NCBI GenBank assembly: GCA_034509425.1 | Contig: JAVTVJ010000040.1 | Coordinates: 3,279,501-3,343,500, forward strand | Direction: 5' to 3' | DNA: 64,000 nt | From: Eopsaltria australis | Lineage: Eukaryota; Chordata; Aves; Passeriformes; Petroicidae | Part shown: piece by piece, positions 51,042 through 62,930 of the stretch | Position numbering within the stretch: the first letter of the stretch is position 1 | How the letters are laid out: every line of letters starts with the position of its first letter | Program-made: the position numbers and the translations under genes | The notes under the pieces: model-generated | Told to the model about the DNA's origin: nothing | What the model saw: the letters and a program-made list of their open reading frames with translations, nothing else | The model's database searches: none

Positions 51042-52299
51042 GGAGGGCTATAGAAAAAAAAAAGAGAATGTTGTCACAATTCAGCCAAATAAATGAAAGC
51101 ATCTGTCACTTGCCATGATTTGAAACTAATTGCATGGAAAATTAGATTTATGCCCCTCAGAGATCTGTTATTGATTGAGTCTGGATTCAAGTATTTTCTT
51201 GTTTAAAATATTTCATTTTCACTTTGTTTGCTCATTTTTAAGAACTTATCTCCACCCCTTCCTGTAAAAAGCACAGCTTCATCCTATAAGAACCAAAACT
51301 AGAACTGATAATAGAGGTTTTCCAGAAAAGAAATTCAATTCCAGCTTTGTTATTGTGATAATTGTAAGTCTGGTTTTGCGTGTGAAGAGAGAGGAGAGAG
51401 CTGAGTAAACAATGGGCGGGGGTGGGCTTTTGCTGCTCTTGCGAGCAGTGGCACTGCACTGGCCCTTCTGGCGCCTGTCTGAGCCCCTGTCCCCTCTTGC
51501 TGTGCTGTGGGCAGGCACCCCTCTGCTCTGCAGACCCATGGCTGCTCCCCACTGCCCCCACATCGAGGGTCTCTTGCTGCTGCCTGCAGCCCTGACATGC
51601 TGGGGGCACAGGGGAAAGTATCTCCTCCTGATGTCTCAGACACCAGCACCCCAGCTTTGCTCGTACTCACACTGTTTAAACTAATTGCTAAGTAAATAAA
51701 ATACATTTTGGACCCAGCTTGTATGCGATTTTTGAAGACAATAAAGGGATGGCACATGACTTTCTTAGGCAGCCTTAAGAAATTGTTTATAAAAAGCAAG
51801 AAAATGAAAACTGAGGAGTCCTTTTAATTTTGTTTCCTCGCTCAGGAAAACAAAGCTCTGTTTGGTTGTTTGGGATAGATTTTCGACTTGGGCCAAGCAG
51901 ATTTGCCAACTAGTTTATTCATTACCCTAAAAAATTACTCCACTTAAGCAATCAACAAGACTCATCCTGCCATTTCCATGTGCTCACTATCAAAGAAGCT
52001 GAGCTATAAAACCCTGTATATGAGATGCGTGTGGGGAATCCAGGGTGTCCTTCTAACAAACCATGTTGCAACAGGCCTTTTGGTACCCAGCCACATTCCA
52101 GTGTTTCCATTATGAAAGGGAGACATGCAGCAGCACATCATTCTGCACACTAGCCCAGGAGCTACACCAAGCTGTTCATCAGGGTCCTAAACAAGGGATG
52201 GGTGAAATTGTTTTGTCTAATTTCCAACCCACTTGAATGTCTTGGGTTTTAAAGTTCACCAGTCTTGAATGGTTATTTGGTTTGCATTCCTCTGGGGTG
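51042..52299. other. No gene recognised; GC-richer patch 51.4-51.65 kb
   Basis: The patch 51.41-51.65 kb is open in two plus and three minus frames, up to 149 codons on the minus strand (51350-51799), with leucine/proline/cysteine-rich translations and no known motif. This pattern is better explained by stop-poor composition. Confidence 0.5.
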
Positions 52300-52860
52300 A
52301 GGCTGCAAGGGTGGGGTGAAGCAGAGAGAGGTCCTGGATGAAAAATGGGGTAGAGAAGGCAAGCAAAAACAGAGAGACAATGAAACAGGAGTAGAGAAGA
52401 GGAAGAAAAACAGTTTAAAAATGAAGCATAGCCTATAGGTATTCTCTGCGTGGCATCTTGTATGGGGCTGATACGTGCTTCAAAGCCAAGTGCAATTGTA
52501 TTTATGTTTATAAGTCTTGGGGCCCTAGGGGCAGTTAGGGGGTGAGAGGGGGAAAGAAAAGGGGTAAAAGAGGTTTAGAATAGAAACAGGGAATAATGGG
52601 CTTTCCCCACCTCAACAGATTAGATTTTTTAGTGTATGTAAACAAACTAAAGATGAGGTAAGGGAAAACTAAAACATAAAACCAGAGAAAGCAGTGATTA
52701 ATGGATTTTGGAGTTTGGTTCTTGGGATAGGGTTTAATTAGAAAGAGATTAGTTACATAGAAAGACAAGGAAGGGAGAGGAATTGCAGGAGAAATTCCAA
52801 AGGCAAGGGAAAGAATGGGAGTAAAGAAGAAGGTAAAAATACTGAGGGCAGTGGCTGAAA
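52300..52860 (+). other. Purine-rich (A/G) strand-asymmetric tract
   Basis: The plus strand is strongly biased to A and G for about half a kilobase. In 52741-52860 I count about 25 pyrimidines in 120 bases, close to 79% purine. There is no single repeat unit. The minus-strand frame at 52535-52768 (phenylalanine, leucine, proline, tyrosine) is a by-product of the bias. Such tracts can form triplex or R-loop structures. Confidence 0.7.
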
Positions 52861-52869
52861 GTGGATCGC

Positions 52870-52915
52870 CTGGACTGGCAATGAATTGCCAATGAGCTGG
52901 ACTAGCAATGAATTG
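52870..52915 (+). repeat. Two-copy 27-bp-period tandem repeat with a palindrome
   Basis: CTGGACTGGCAATGAATTG at 52870-52888 recurs with one change at 52897-52915. The first copy overlaps GGCAATGAATTGCC, a 6-bp-arm hairpin with a 2-base loop. Probably a local duplication. Confidence 0.85.
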
Positions 52916-55900
52916 ACTGGCAGCTAATTACAGTGTCTCCATCTCTCCTGCAAATTCTACTGTCATGTAATAATTGCTGTCAGTTTGGGGGCATCATAAG
53001 GACTCTTCCATGGATGGTTTTTTCCTCTAGATCTTCTTCCTTATCTTCTGCTGGAGGAATGAAAGTCTGTGCTTAACCAGATGAACAAACAAGGTCAATC
53101 TGTGCTTGCAGAAATGGTTTCAAATTCTAGGGAAGGAAAGCTCTAACTCAGTCTTCTGAACAAGCCCAAAGAACCATCCCCCAGTGTCTCTTGCTTTCCC
53201 ACCACCATGACTGTGATTCTCCAGAAAAAACCCCTTGGAATGCAGCGAAATGCCTTTCTCCAGAGCCAGGGACACAGCAGAGCTGTCCTACTGTCTTCCC
53301 CTTTGACTTTCCTGCTCTGGAAGACCCGCGCAGCCTGAGTGAGGGACACAGCTGCAGAATCTGCCAGGTCACCCCTAGCCCCTCCTGCAGCCCAGGAGTC
53401 ACGGGAGGATGCTCACTCTCCTGTCTCCTTCCCCTGAGCTGCCCCGGGGCCAGCATGGGTCTGCACCACCCTTGTTTCCAGCTTGTGTTTAAAGAGTACA
53501 TTGAGTTCCTAGGTATTAGAGAGGGGTCTGTAGGTGCTGTGTGTGCCCTGGGACATGTGCATCATGCTAAATCCCTTTTCAATAGAAGGAGTACCATTGG
53601 CAGCTGCATGGGTGGTGCGAGGCGATGAAACACTGAAAGAGCATGCAGTGTTTTGGTAGGACCCGAGCGGAGCTCTTGTATCACCGACAGCACTTGGCTG
53701 TGCTGGGAAGGGCGTTTCAGGCACCTCTCTGCAGCCTCACCTGCAGCGCGCACTTTTCCTTGGCATGTGACTGCCCCGATTGACACGACCCATCAGCACC
53801 TTTCCTCACTGCAGGAGTGGCTGCCTGCATAGAGGTGCTGGAGTTACCAGCTTGTCTGTAGCTTTCTGGTAGGATGCTAACAAGAACTGACAGCAAAGTG
53901 GGTGCAGTAACAGAACAAATGTTAATGGGATAATATCCTGCTTTCATTATCTCCACCTGCCTTCTATATTCACTTACCTTCAGAGATAATCCCTAGCATT
54001 TAATTTAATGAGCTTTTGTGTACACATGGTAGCTTTCCATTATATTTTTAAAGCAGAAAAGCATGCTTATCAGGCAGGATTTTTCAGTCTCTTGCAGCTG
54101 CAATTAAAATGTTTACAGAGAAAAAAAAAAGAATAACCATGTGGTAAGTTTCTGATTATATAGTTGTGGTCTGCATTGTATTCTGGATTAAAAAAAAAAC
54201 CACCACTCTCACCTCACATCCTAAAACCTGACAGACAAGAACATCAATGCATGATGTCTTCCACAAATTCTCTAGAACAGAGGCTTGAAAGCAGTTCATT
54301 GTTTTTCTTTTTTATTTAGCCTTTTGAATGTAAGTTTTTAGATTACCATCACCTACTAGAAACATTTTAGGAGGCACCAAAAAAAATTATACTAGAGAAA
54401 CTCTCTTATCTTTGTCCTGCTTATCAGTAGATATTTGGGTAATACAGCTGTTGGGCTCTTGGCACTTTACATTTCTGACATTTCCATGCCTTGATCAAAG
54501 ACCTTTGTTTTTTTAATCATTAACTTTCAACTAGACATCAGAGAGCCTGGCAAAAGTCTGTCACTAAAAGTGAAACTGATCTAGGGTTTGATAGGTAAGT
54601 TCATTAATTAGCAGTGAGGCAGATGGGCACAAGAGTCTCTTTCTAGTATTTTTATGGCAGTGTGAAACCTAGCATTGCTGTGCCATGTGAAGTATAAACA
54701 CCCAATGTGACACAGTGCCTGCCACAAACCTCTTGCAGCTGAATGTATCATTTAAAGGCCAAGGAGAAAGCAAGAATTCTAGTCACAGGTGGAAAACTGA
54801 GCATTCCAAGGATGCAGTGAGTGTAATTCTGTATCAAAAACCAGGACAAGCCCTCTAAGCTCCCAGTCAGTGCATTTGGCTTAAGGTCATGTCTCTTTTG
54901 TCCCCCACCAATTAATATTGCTTTAATGACTTGGGGTATGGCAGCAAGAATACTACCAAGCACTTTGACGTCCTAAAAGCAGACCTGGGCAACCATATAC
55001 GTTATCTGACGATGTTTTCTGAAATCCATGTTACCTCCTGGAGTTATTTTTTGACTAAAGGTATTGCCTCAGACAACCCCGAGAGAGGAAAGTGCTTACT
55101 GCTCCTCAAAGGAGCATATGTCACTTACTGCTGCCCTCCTTGCCTGCTTCCTATTTCTCACAGCAATTGCAGAGGATTGCTCCTGACCTATCAGGATGTG
55201 TCTGTGGCAGCATTCCAGGCAAGTAAACAACACTGGACAGTTTGGGAATACCAGACTGGGAAGGGTTTAGAAGCGCCATCGTGGGCTGTCTCCTTCATTG
55301 TGTTAGTGACTGAACCACCCAGTGCTTGTTTCCTCCAAATAGCAGCCCTATAATTGTTTCCTCTTGTCTGGTTCATTTTTAGAACTGTTTTAATTTCGCC
55401 TATTGTTGACCCTCCTAGTTTAGTCTATTAAGCTTTACATACACATGGAAAAAAATAACAGCACCTAACTTCCTGCCTTCCATTAGCCTCAAGAGTAACT
55501 CTCAGGATAGCAAACATAGGGAACCGGGAAAGATATATTTTAAGCTGTGACATTACCACTGTGGCAATTCAGAAGGTTAAGATGGACAGGATTTAAAGCA
55601 TGAAAGGGCAGCTCATCATGTGTGTTGTTGACTTTTGTCACACATTCTGTGAGGCAATGCATCTGGTCTCAGTAGTTGCAGTTTGAGATGCTGCCTAAAG
55701 ACTGGCTTGCTGCAGCATCATACTACAGATTTATCAATCTGTTCTGGTTTTATTTCACACTCCCTTTTTCCCCCAGGACAAAAAAATCCAGGCACTTGTT
55801 GAAATTTTTGTAAGATGCTGCCTGTTTCAAAATGTTATAATATTTAATATTTTATCTGAGCTCCCTGAAAATTTCCTTTAATATATATTCTTATCTCTCG

Positions 55901-56669
55901 TGTAGTAGAGTAATTTTTAAAGATTTTCTTTTGATTTCCCAATAATCTTCATGTTAGTCTGTTCTAAAGTTTTAATAGTGAAGTGGCTTAATGTTGCTTT
56001 TGCATAGCTGGCCTGTGCTGGAAAGAAGAGTTAATATTTTTCCTGCAGCTAATGGAGCAGCTTCTTCACATTGAAGACAGCAATATCTGTTTTGACTCCT
56101 ACAGGCTTTGGGCTGGATTCTGGTTACTGCAGAGCTGAGATTTTCTCTTGCATCCATACGTGGACTCATCCATACCTGAATGCCCTTCTAGATGACCTCC
56201 TGGTGACCTTCAGCACTTGATGGCACGTGTTGTCCATGACAGAATGAGAAGGTACTGAAGCAGCTGGCTCACACCAAAGCTGAGTGTCTATTACTTAAGA
56301 AGAACCCTGTTTAGGCCAGAACACCTGGCTGTGGAGGGGATTTCTGGGTGAGGTACCTAGCAGGCTGAACAGAGAGAGGTGAGCACCCAAGAATTTCTGT
56401 CTGAGTGTTCTACTCAGCATGACAGGACTTTCAAAACAAACAACAATGAGCATGGAAAAAAAATGGTGTCAGGAATACTTTTCCCTTGTTTGCATTTGGT
56501 ATCCTTGTGAAATGGCTTTGGAGCTTCAAATGATTTCCTATGCTCAGGGAAGAAATTTTATGCCCTGTATTTCCTTAATGTTGGACGAAGAAGAAAGTAC
56601 CCGTGCTCACATTGTGCATGATGCCATAGTCCCTTCATCCAGGATGCAGGAAATCTGACTAGTGTCTTC
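52916..56669. other. No gene recognised
   Basis: A 145-codon plus-strand frame (53191-53628) is opposed by two minus-strand frames, and a 140-codon frame lies at 54931-55353; none shows a known motif. A10 and A9 runs occur at 54121 and 54191. No repeat family recognised. Confidence 0.5.
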
Positions 56670-56742
56670 AGCCTCAGACAGTTTGACTCCAAAATTCCTA
56701 CATCCCAGAAGAACCCTGTAACCACTAGATCAGTTCTTCTGG
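56670..56742 (+). mobile_element. Ancient LINE/SINE tail relic, tentative
   Basis: TTGACTCCAAAATTCCTACA near 56684 followed by CCTGTAACCACTAGATCAG near 56714 resembles the 'ctgactcccag...ctctaaccactagacca' tail shared by several ancient amniote L2/L3/MIR-type elements. Short and decayed; the family is uncertain. A 151-codon minus-strand frame overlaps it, which weakens any coding claim there. Confidence 0.35.
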
Positions 56743-58267
56743 GACAGATAAACCTCCACCCTTCCCACTGGAGATGAGTCAGGGTGAGCAATGACAGGTC
56801 AAGCCAAAGGTCCAAAAGGAAGGTAAATAAGCAAACACCTGATGCTGTGCTCTCCTGAGGAGGACATGCACAGGTGAGAGGGGATGTTCCCTCCTGCCAA
56901 AGAGCCTTGTGTACAGGGTCCCACAGCACAGAGGTCCAGCAGATGTGGTTCACTGAGAGCCTTCTCTGTTCAGAGAACTGATTCCAAAGCAGAAGCGTTT
57001 CAGTTGCAAACATTGTAGTGGGTTTTGTTTTCTTTTCCCAAGTAAAATCTGTTTTCAGTTAACTTCACATAAAAATCCTAGAAGAAGCTGTAAATTTTAG
57101 GGGTTTATTATACTCAAATGAGCAAGCATATAATATATAGACAGAAAGAGCAGGAGATTAAGGATGATACATTAATATACTTAGTCCTTTTGTTGACAAA
57201 GCAATTTTATCATCAAGAACTCTCATGACTTGTAACCTTAATGACTTTCCTTTTGTATACAGTAGGGTGACAAGAAATATACACAAACCTCTGACTTTGG
57301 TTTTCTATGCATATTTCTCTTTTTATCATTTCATGTCTTTTTGCTCTCAAAAAAAAAAAAAAAAAAAGTGAAGTCTTCAGGTCTTTTCAACCACATTTTC
57401 CTGATTCCAATTTAATTTCTAATTTTGTTTTTAAAATGCATGACAAAAAAAGGGCCATGAAAGTATAAAAATAATCAAGGTCAAATTGAGGTGCACTCTG
57501 TGAGCAAAGGCACAGATGGAAAAGATGGACATGTCTCTCTTCCGTCTGACACATCCAGTGCTGGAAGCATGGTTCAGGGCCAGTTGGAAGGAGACTTAGC
57601 ACCATTAGCTGGCAAGAGGAACAGAGAAAATATTGTGTCACTGCTTTGATTAGGAAATGCAGCAAGTTTCATTCATGGCTATATTGGCTCCCTAATGCAC
57701 TTTGGTTTGTTGCAGCTACAAGCTCTACAGTATTTTCAAAACACAGTTCCAAGAATATTCCTGTGGAAGAAAAAAGGACACTTCTTTCATGTGTTCCATT
57801 GGTATTGATGCCAAGCTCTGATTCAACAGTAATGCAAGCACATTTCTGAGAAATGGGCCTTGTTTGTTTCTATTTCAGGTTGCTGTATTAATTTATCATA
57901 AAATATGAATCATATGACACCAACATTTATTTGAAGTACAAGACCAAATCTAATAGCTCCCAAGTGCATTGAGCTATCTTCTCTTTTTTCTGTGTTTATC
58001 TCACCAAATACTTCTAAATACTACTGTATACTTCCTCCACATTTTAGACTTGAATGAAATAGTACTCAATATAACAATGAATTCTAAGTCAACTCTGATA
58101 TATATTTTGTTGCTATTGAACAACATGCTATCAACCACAGCAGAGCATCTAAACAATGAAATAAAAATCTGGAAGCTTTGAAGTATTTTAAAACCTAATT
58201 TACAAGGCCTCATATTAAAATAGGGACATATGGTTTCTCTGCTCACCAAGAATGCTTTTACCTTCCT
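56743..58267. other. No gene recognised; contains A19 run
   Basis: Unique-looking except for nineteen consecutive A at 57349-57367. No gene body or SINE is evident upstream of the A run, so no retropseudogene is called. Confidence 0.5.
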
Positions 58268-58410
58268 TACAGCTACAAAGCTCTTAAGAAATCAGGACCT
58301 CTTGAGCTCTTCATAAAAATAATTTATAATAGGTAGGTACTTCATCTGTTTGAAAAATTGAGAGCACTACCTGAACTGCAACTTGTTAGCACTCCTGAAA
58401 CTCCAGAGCC
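58268..58410 (-). mobile_element. MIR-like SINE relic, antisense (candidate)
   Basis: Plus-strand order: CTACAAAGCTCTTAAGAAAT, CTCTTCATAAAAATAATTTA, ATAGGTAGGTACTTCATCTG, then GAAAAATTGAGAGCACTACC and GAACTGCAACTTGTTAGCAC. This parallels the reverse complement of a MIR-type element ('tcaaagcgcttta', 'atgaggtaggtac', 'gaaactgaggcaca', 'taagtaacttgc'). Many differences, so confidence is moderate. Confidence 0.45.
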
Positions 58411-61400
58411 TTGTCTATTAACCTGAATAATGTGAGTGATGTATCAAGTAGAACAGAATGACAGTGTTTGCTGACATTCCCATTTGTAGAAAGCAAGAGG
58501 AAACCTAATCCTAAAAAGATCCTGACAACACTGGTAGCCACACTTCTTAATTTTCAAGGAAGGGAGAGCTAGCAGGTGTTAAATTGCACTTGCCTGCATG
58601 CTACTCCTAAGAGAGCAAAGCATGGGAGAAAATCCATATGTCAAGACTCCAGTTGCAGGTTAGTGTGCCCTAAAAATAAATACTTGCCAGCCTGTCTCTG
58701 CTCTCTGTGCCAGTTGTACAACTACAATATTGTTTATCCATCTGCACGTGGCTCAGCATGTTATGAAGCCCAAACCATGATATCATAGCTGGTGCTGTGT
58801 CACTTGAATGCCATTCAGTGCATTAAATGACACAATGAAATGAAGCAGAAAGACTGATGTGACATTTCTCAATAGGAAGTGTTTATCTCTGTTCCATCAG
58901 TGGTTTAATTGACTTGCAAACCACTCAGGACTCTACAAACATGTAGTGAAGAGATCTTTAGCACACTAACACTTTACACTAAAGTGTCTTTAAGTACACT
59001 TACTCACAGTACAAAGGGTCAATAAATAACATATTTCAGATACACACGCTGGGAAAATTAACAATTGCATTTACCTCTGAGTTCCCATATCTATGTAATT
59101 GAAGGAAATTTATGCTTATCATGCTAAAAATACTTACAGTGTTATACAGTGGAATCTCTGCTTGTCCACATTACTTTCCCAGTACTTTATTCCAGTCTGT
59201 GCTTTAGAGTCTTACAGCTCAATCACCAGAAGTTTGCAAGTAATTGTCATTAATTCATTAAGTAGCACAAGTTGGGTCCATCATTTATGCATAAAATGTT
59301 TGTTTTCTTGTCCTCTTCCCAAGAGGAAAGGCACCTAGCACATTATTTGGATTTGGTACAGAATCCAGGACATTTTTTACCTTCCATTCGTTTGTTGTCT
59401 TTTTTTTCTTTTAATATACTGTGGAATCTAAGAGAATCACACAGACTGGGGCCCAGACAAAAGGCCTAAAAGGATGCTGAGCACATGTATTGCACATGTC
59501 TCCATCTCCCACAAACCATATAATTCCCAGCATACCACAGCAAAAAGATTTGTGAAGATTCTTGCAGGACCATGTAGTACCACAAGAAGGGAGCAAGGGA
59601 AATCAAGATCACTGGTAATGTCCTGTTTATGTTTGCTGTTTGGTTTGCTCACAGAGCTGCAGGAATTTATTTATTTATGCCTCTGTAGAGAAGCCCTCAC
59701 TGCCTTCCAGACACCTGTGGACCTCACCAGCTGGGCATGAGGGAAAATGTGCTCCTGATCACAAATCTGGTGGCTACTTTATGCACCCAAGAGAGCAGAT
59801 AGGAGCCCCAGTACATCCTATGTGATATCCTTGTTCTTACTGTAGGCAGTTTATTGCTGCAGAAGGGAGCAGGAAGAAATTACATTCAAACACAAACCAA
59901 GTTTGGAGTCAACTTTAATGTCAAGACAAAAAAAAATCTTTGGTCTCTGCTAGTGGCCAGCAGTAAAGTGAAGCCTTTCCTTAACGTGACACAATTCATC
60001 TCACGAACTGAGATCACAATAATTTTAGTGCTGATTAGAAGGTCCAGACATGAAACTAACAAAGCCTGATGGCTTAAATATTAGTGTCCATGCTTGGAGA
60101 TCATCACCATCACCATATCTTGTTATTTAATCCCATTCATAAATTTGTCTTAGAAGTAATTTTGTATTCTTTCTCTGTCAACTCTTGCAGCTATTTCAGA
60201 ACCTGTTGTTTCAATGGTTGAAAAATGTGCTCTAATTTCTGTTCCAAATATGATTATGTAAGGCAAGCAAGTCCAAGAACTGAGCCCCAAGGTGCCAGGC
60301 CCCTGGAAGGGAAGTTGATGGATTTTATAGTATTCTTTACACAGGAGTTCATTCATGAATCTGATCATTTGTCTTCCACAGAGACCATCATGCTTATTAC
60401 CCTTAGTTTCATTAGGGCAGGGGAAGGGTTTTGCTGCCCATGGTCTTTACATGGCATGGGAATCTCTTGGTTTTTGCATGTAATGGTTTGTAGAAGCTGA
60501 GAAAGAAAAGTTTTTCAACAGCTTTAGATAATTTATATGCTGCAGTGCCCTGTGCCATTTGATGTTTCTTCACCTTCAAAAGCCTTTGTACGTCGCATTG
60601 CTGTACCACACCAAAAGGACACAAATAAGCAGAGCTAGGTCATCATCTACTCAGATTAGATGGAAACTCTTCACTAGAAAGAGGTGACAGAAACGTGGCA
60701 GCTGTGATGCCATGTAGGATGAGCAGGATTTATGACAATATTTCTAGATTGCAGTCTAAATCAGTCTATCAAAGCCAAGAGAATTATTTGCTATGGCTAC
60801 AAAACCATTAAATACTTTCTACCATTCACTCACACAATTTTTACATGACTTTATTTCACAACAGTTACTCTTTACTATAATTTTACCTGTCAAATAAATG
60901 GGCTATTCTGGTAGTAATAGTGTAAAAGAAAGGTGGAAGAGATATTAGGACTTCCTCCAGTGAGATATCAGTTTAATTTATTGACCTGAAATCCTACCAC
61001 TTATCTTAATGGAGACAACAATGTCTTGATCATCATTTTTAGAAGATAAACACAGGGTTTGGGGGACAGAAATGCATGCATATTCCTATGTCTATTCACT
61101 GGAGTTATGGAATAATCCATAATTTTAAGAAATTATAATTTGAAGAAGTATTTTTTTCTGGATCTAAAATATTACTTTTCAGTAGATGTTCTTGTAAATA
61201 GCATATAATTCCACCAGATTTATGAGAAGGGTGTTTATCTAATGGCATTTGACAATGGCATAGTCAGATGTCTATGCATTTGTTAAGGGCAAGGAATACT
61301 TGTTCTCTGTGTGAAAATTGACAATTTCCTTTCAGAAGTCTCCCAGTGAAACTTTCAGGAAGGACACACCACGTCCGTAATTCTTGAGCTCAGATCTGCC

Positions 61401-62579
61401 TTGGGTGTTAGGAGTTTCAAAAGTAAATTAAAGGACAAGCAATGCAAACAAATCACTGATTAATAGGTACCATAAGGTTGAGAAGGCAACACAAATGTGT
61501 ACAGTATTATTTACAAATACGCTTATATAAGTGTTCAGAGCTTCAATGCCCAGTCCTGAAAGGCTGCAGGTACTCAGGGCTGAGGAAGAGATTTATCTTC
61601 AGTCGAATGCATAAAAGGATGCTCCTAAATTGTAATGCAGCTTCAGCAATCAGAGTTTATTTTGATTCCTCCATCTGTACAAGCTGAGATGTCTTTTTGA
61701 AACCAGGAACGGCATTGTGGCAAAGCACACAGAAGTTTTTAGAAATTATCTGTCTGTCCTAGGAACATTTTCAAGCTATTTTACTACAAATACCTTCCTC
61801 TTGCAGAGGTCTTGCAACACGGACAGTTTCCTCATTTCAGAAGAAAATTTAAGCAAGGCTTTATGTCCTAAAATTATATAAGAAATTAATTTTCTACACA
61901 AAGTTCCAGTTCTAGGTTAGTGAAGTTTTTTTAGTACAGTACATATTTTTTAGTACTGATCTACCACGTAATATAGCAAGTTACAGAAGCAGTCTCATTC
62001 TTTCAAATACACAGATCACTCTGAAATAATTTGCACAGCAAACTTAAACAATTACTTTTTTATTGCTTGAAGCACCCTTTTCAACTTTCATTGTCACTAG
62101 GGCAAAACAGCTTCAATCAAAAAAATCCCTTTAAAACAAACAAACGAATGAAGGGTCACGAATACTCAAAAATAACAATGTGGGTCTATTTTAGTAATCC
62201 TCTTGGCACAGTAATTTGGAAGCTTCTCTCAAATGAACTGCTTCCAAGTTTCAAGGGTACAGATCATAAATAGATTTTTCAGGAAATTCACAAAGTTTGG
62301 GTATGATAAGGAGTAGATAAATAAGGGCAACTTTTGAATTTACCTATGTGACTAAATAACAGAGAGAGTGGATTTGCTCCTCAAACAGGGCACCAGAATG
62401 TTTCTTTTTCTTAACCCTTTATGGTGTTTTTTTCCAAATTAAATCTCCATCCTTCTTAGTGGAGACTTTATCTCCAGAGCCAGAGATAGCCTTTGAGCCA
62501 GGCAATGAGAGGACACAGTACAATAAAGGACATAGAGGTCTTTGTGATGACAACAGGAAAAGCTCAAGGAAGAAAAGAG
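58411..62579. other. No gene recognised; AT-rich unique DNA
   Basis: No supported exon or RNA gene. Short frames at 59.4-59.8 kb overlap on both strands. A T-rich run lies near 59400. Two copies of TTTTTTAGTAC lie near 61927 and 61948. Confidence 0.5.
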
Positions 62580-62930
62580 AGTGGCGCTGAAGGATGTGTG
62601 CCAGAAAAGGGCTAGAGAGGGAAGGGCTGCCGGGGCCGGGGAGGGAAGAAGGTGAAGGAGTCCTGGAAGTCGCTGTTATTTCAAGAGATGGCACAGATAG
62701 GCAGGGAGCAGACTACAGAGCGGCCGCTGACCTTTGCCGAGTTTCATGTTACAGCAGCCGTAGGCTGCGAGCAGCGACAGAGCGGGTCCGTCCTCAGCCC
62801 CCGCTGCCCCGCGGGGACTCTGCTTTCCCTGCAGGACAAAACTCGCACACTGCAGCCCGTCCTAAATCCCCCGATTTTCATGCAGGCTGCGTTCGCTCAG
62901 AGTAGGGCTGGCAAAAAATTTTGACGCAAC
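62580..62930. promoter_or_regulatory. CpG-rich patch, candidate promoter
   Basis: About 21 CpGs in 350 bp by hand count, against a CpG-poor background. It includes GCGGCCGC at 62720-62727 and CCCCGCGGGG near 62809. The left part is purine-rich on the plus strand (GGGGAGGGAAGAAGGTGAAG). A nuclear-receptor DR1 motif lies inside. Open frames on both strands are compositional. It may be a weak island promoter or first exon, but no splice structure or protein can be assigned and direction is unknown. Confidence 0.55.
62728..62738 (-). promoter_or_regulatory. DR1-type nuclear receptor motif
   Basis: TGACCTTTGCC on plus is GGCAAAGGTCA on minus, the core of direct-repeat-1 sites bound by HNF4, COUP-TF and RXR/PPAR dimers. 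It directly follows GCGGCCGC inside the CpG-rich patch. Motif match only. Confidence 0.4.

Noticed and set aside
51350..51799. 149-codon minus-strand frame as a gene
   Set aside because: Several frames on both strands are open across the same GC-rich patch; the translation is compositionally skewed and unrecognised.
56558..57013. 151-codon minus-strand frame as a gene
   Set aside because: It overlaps a probable ancient repeat tail and has no recognised motif.
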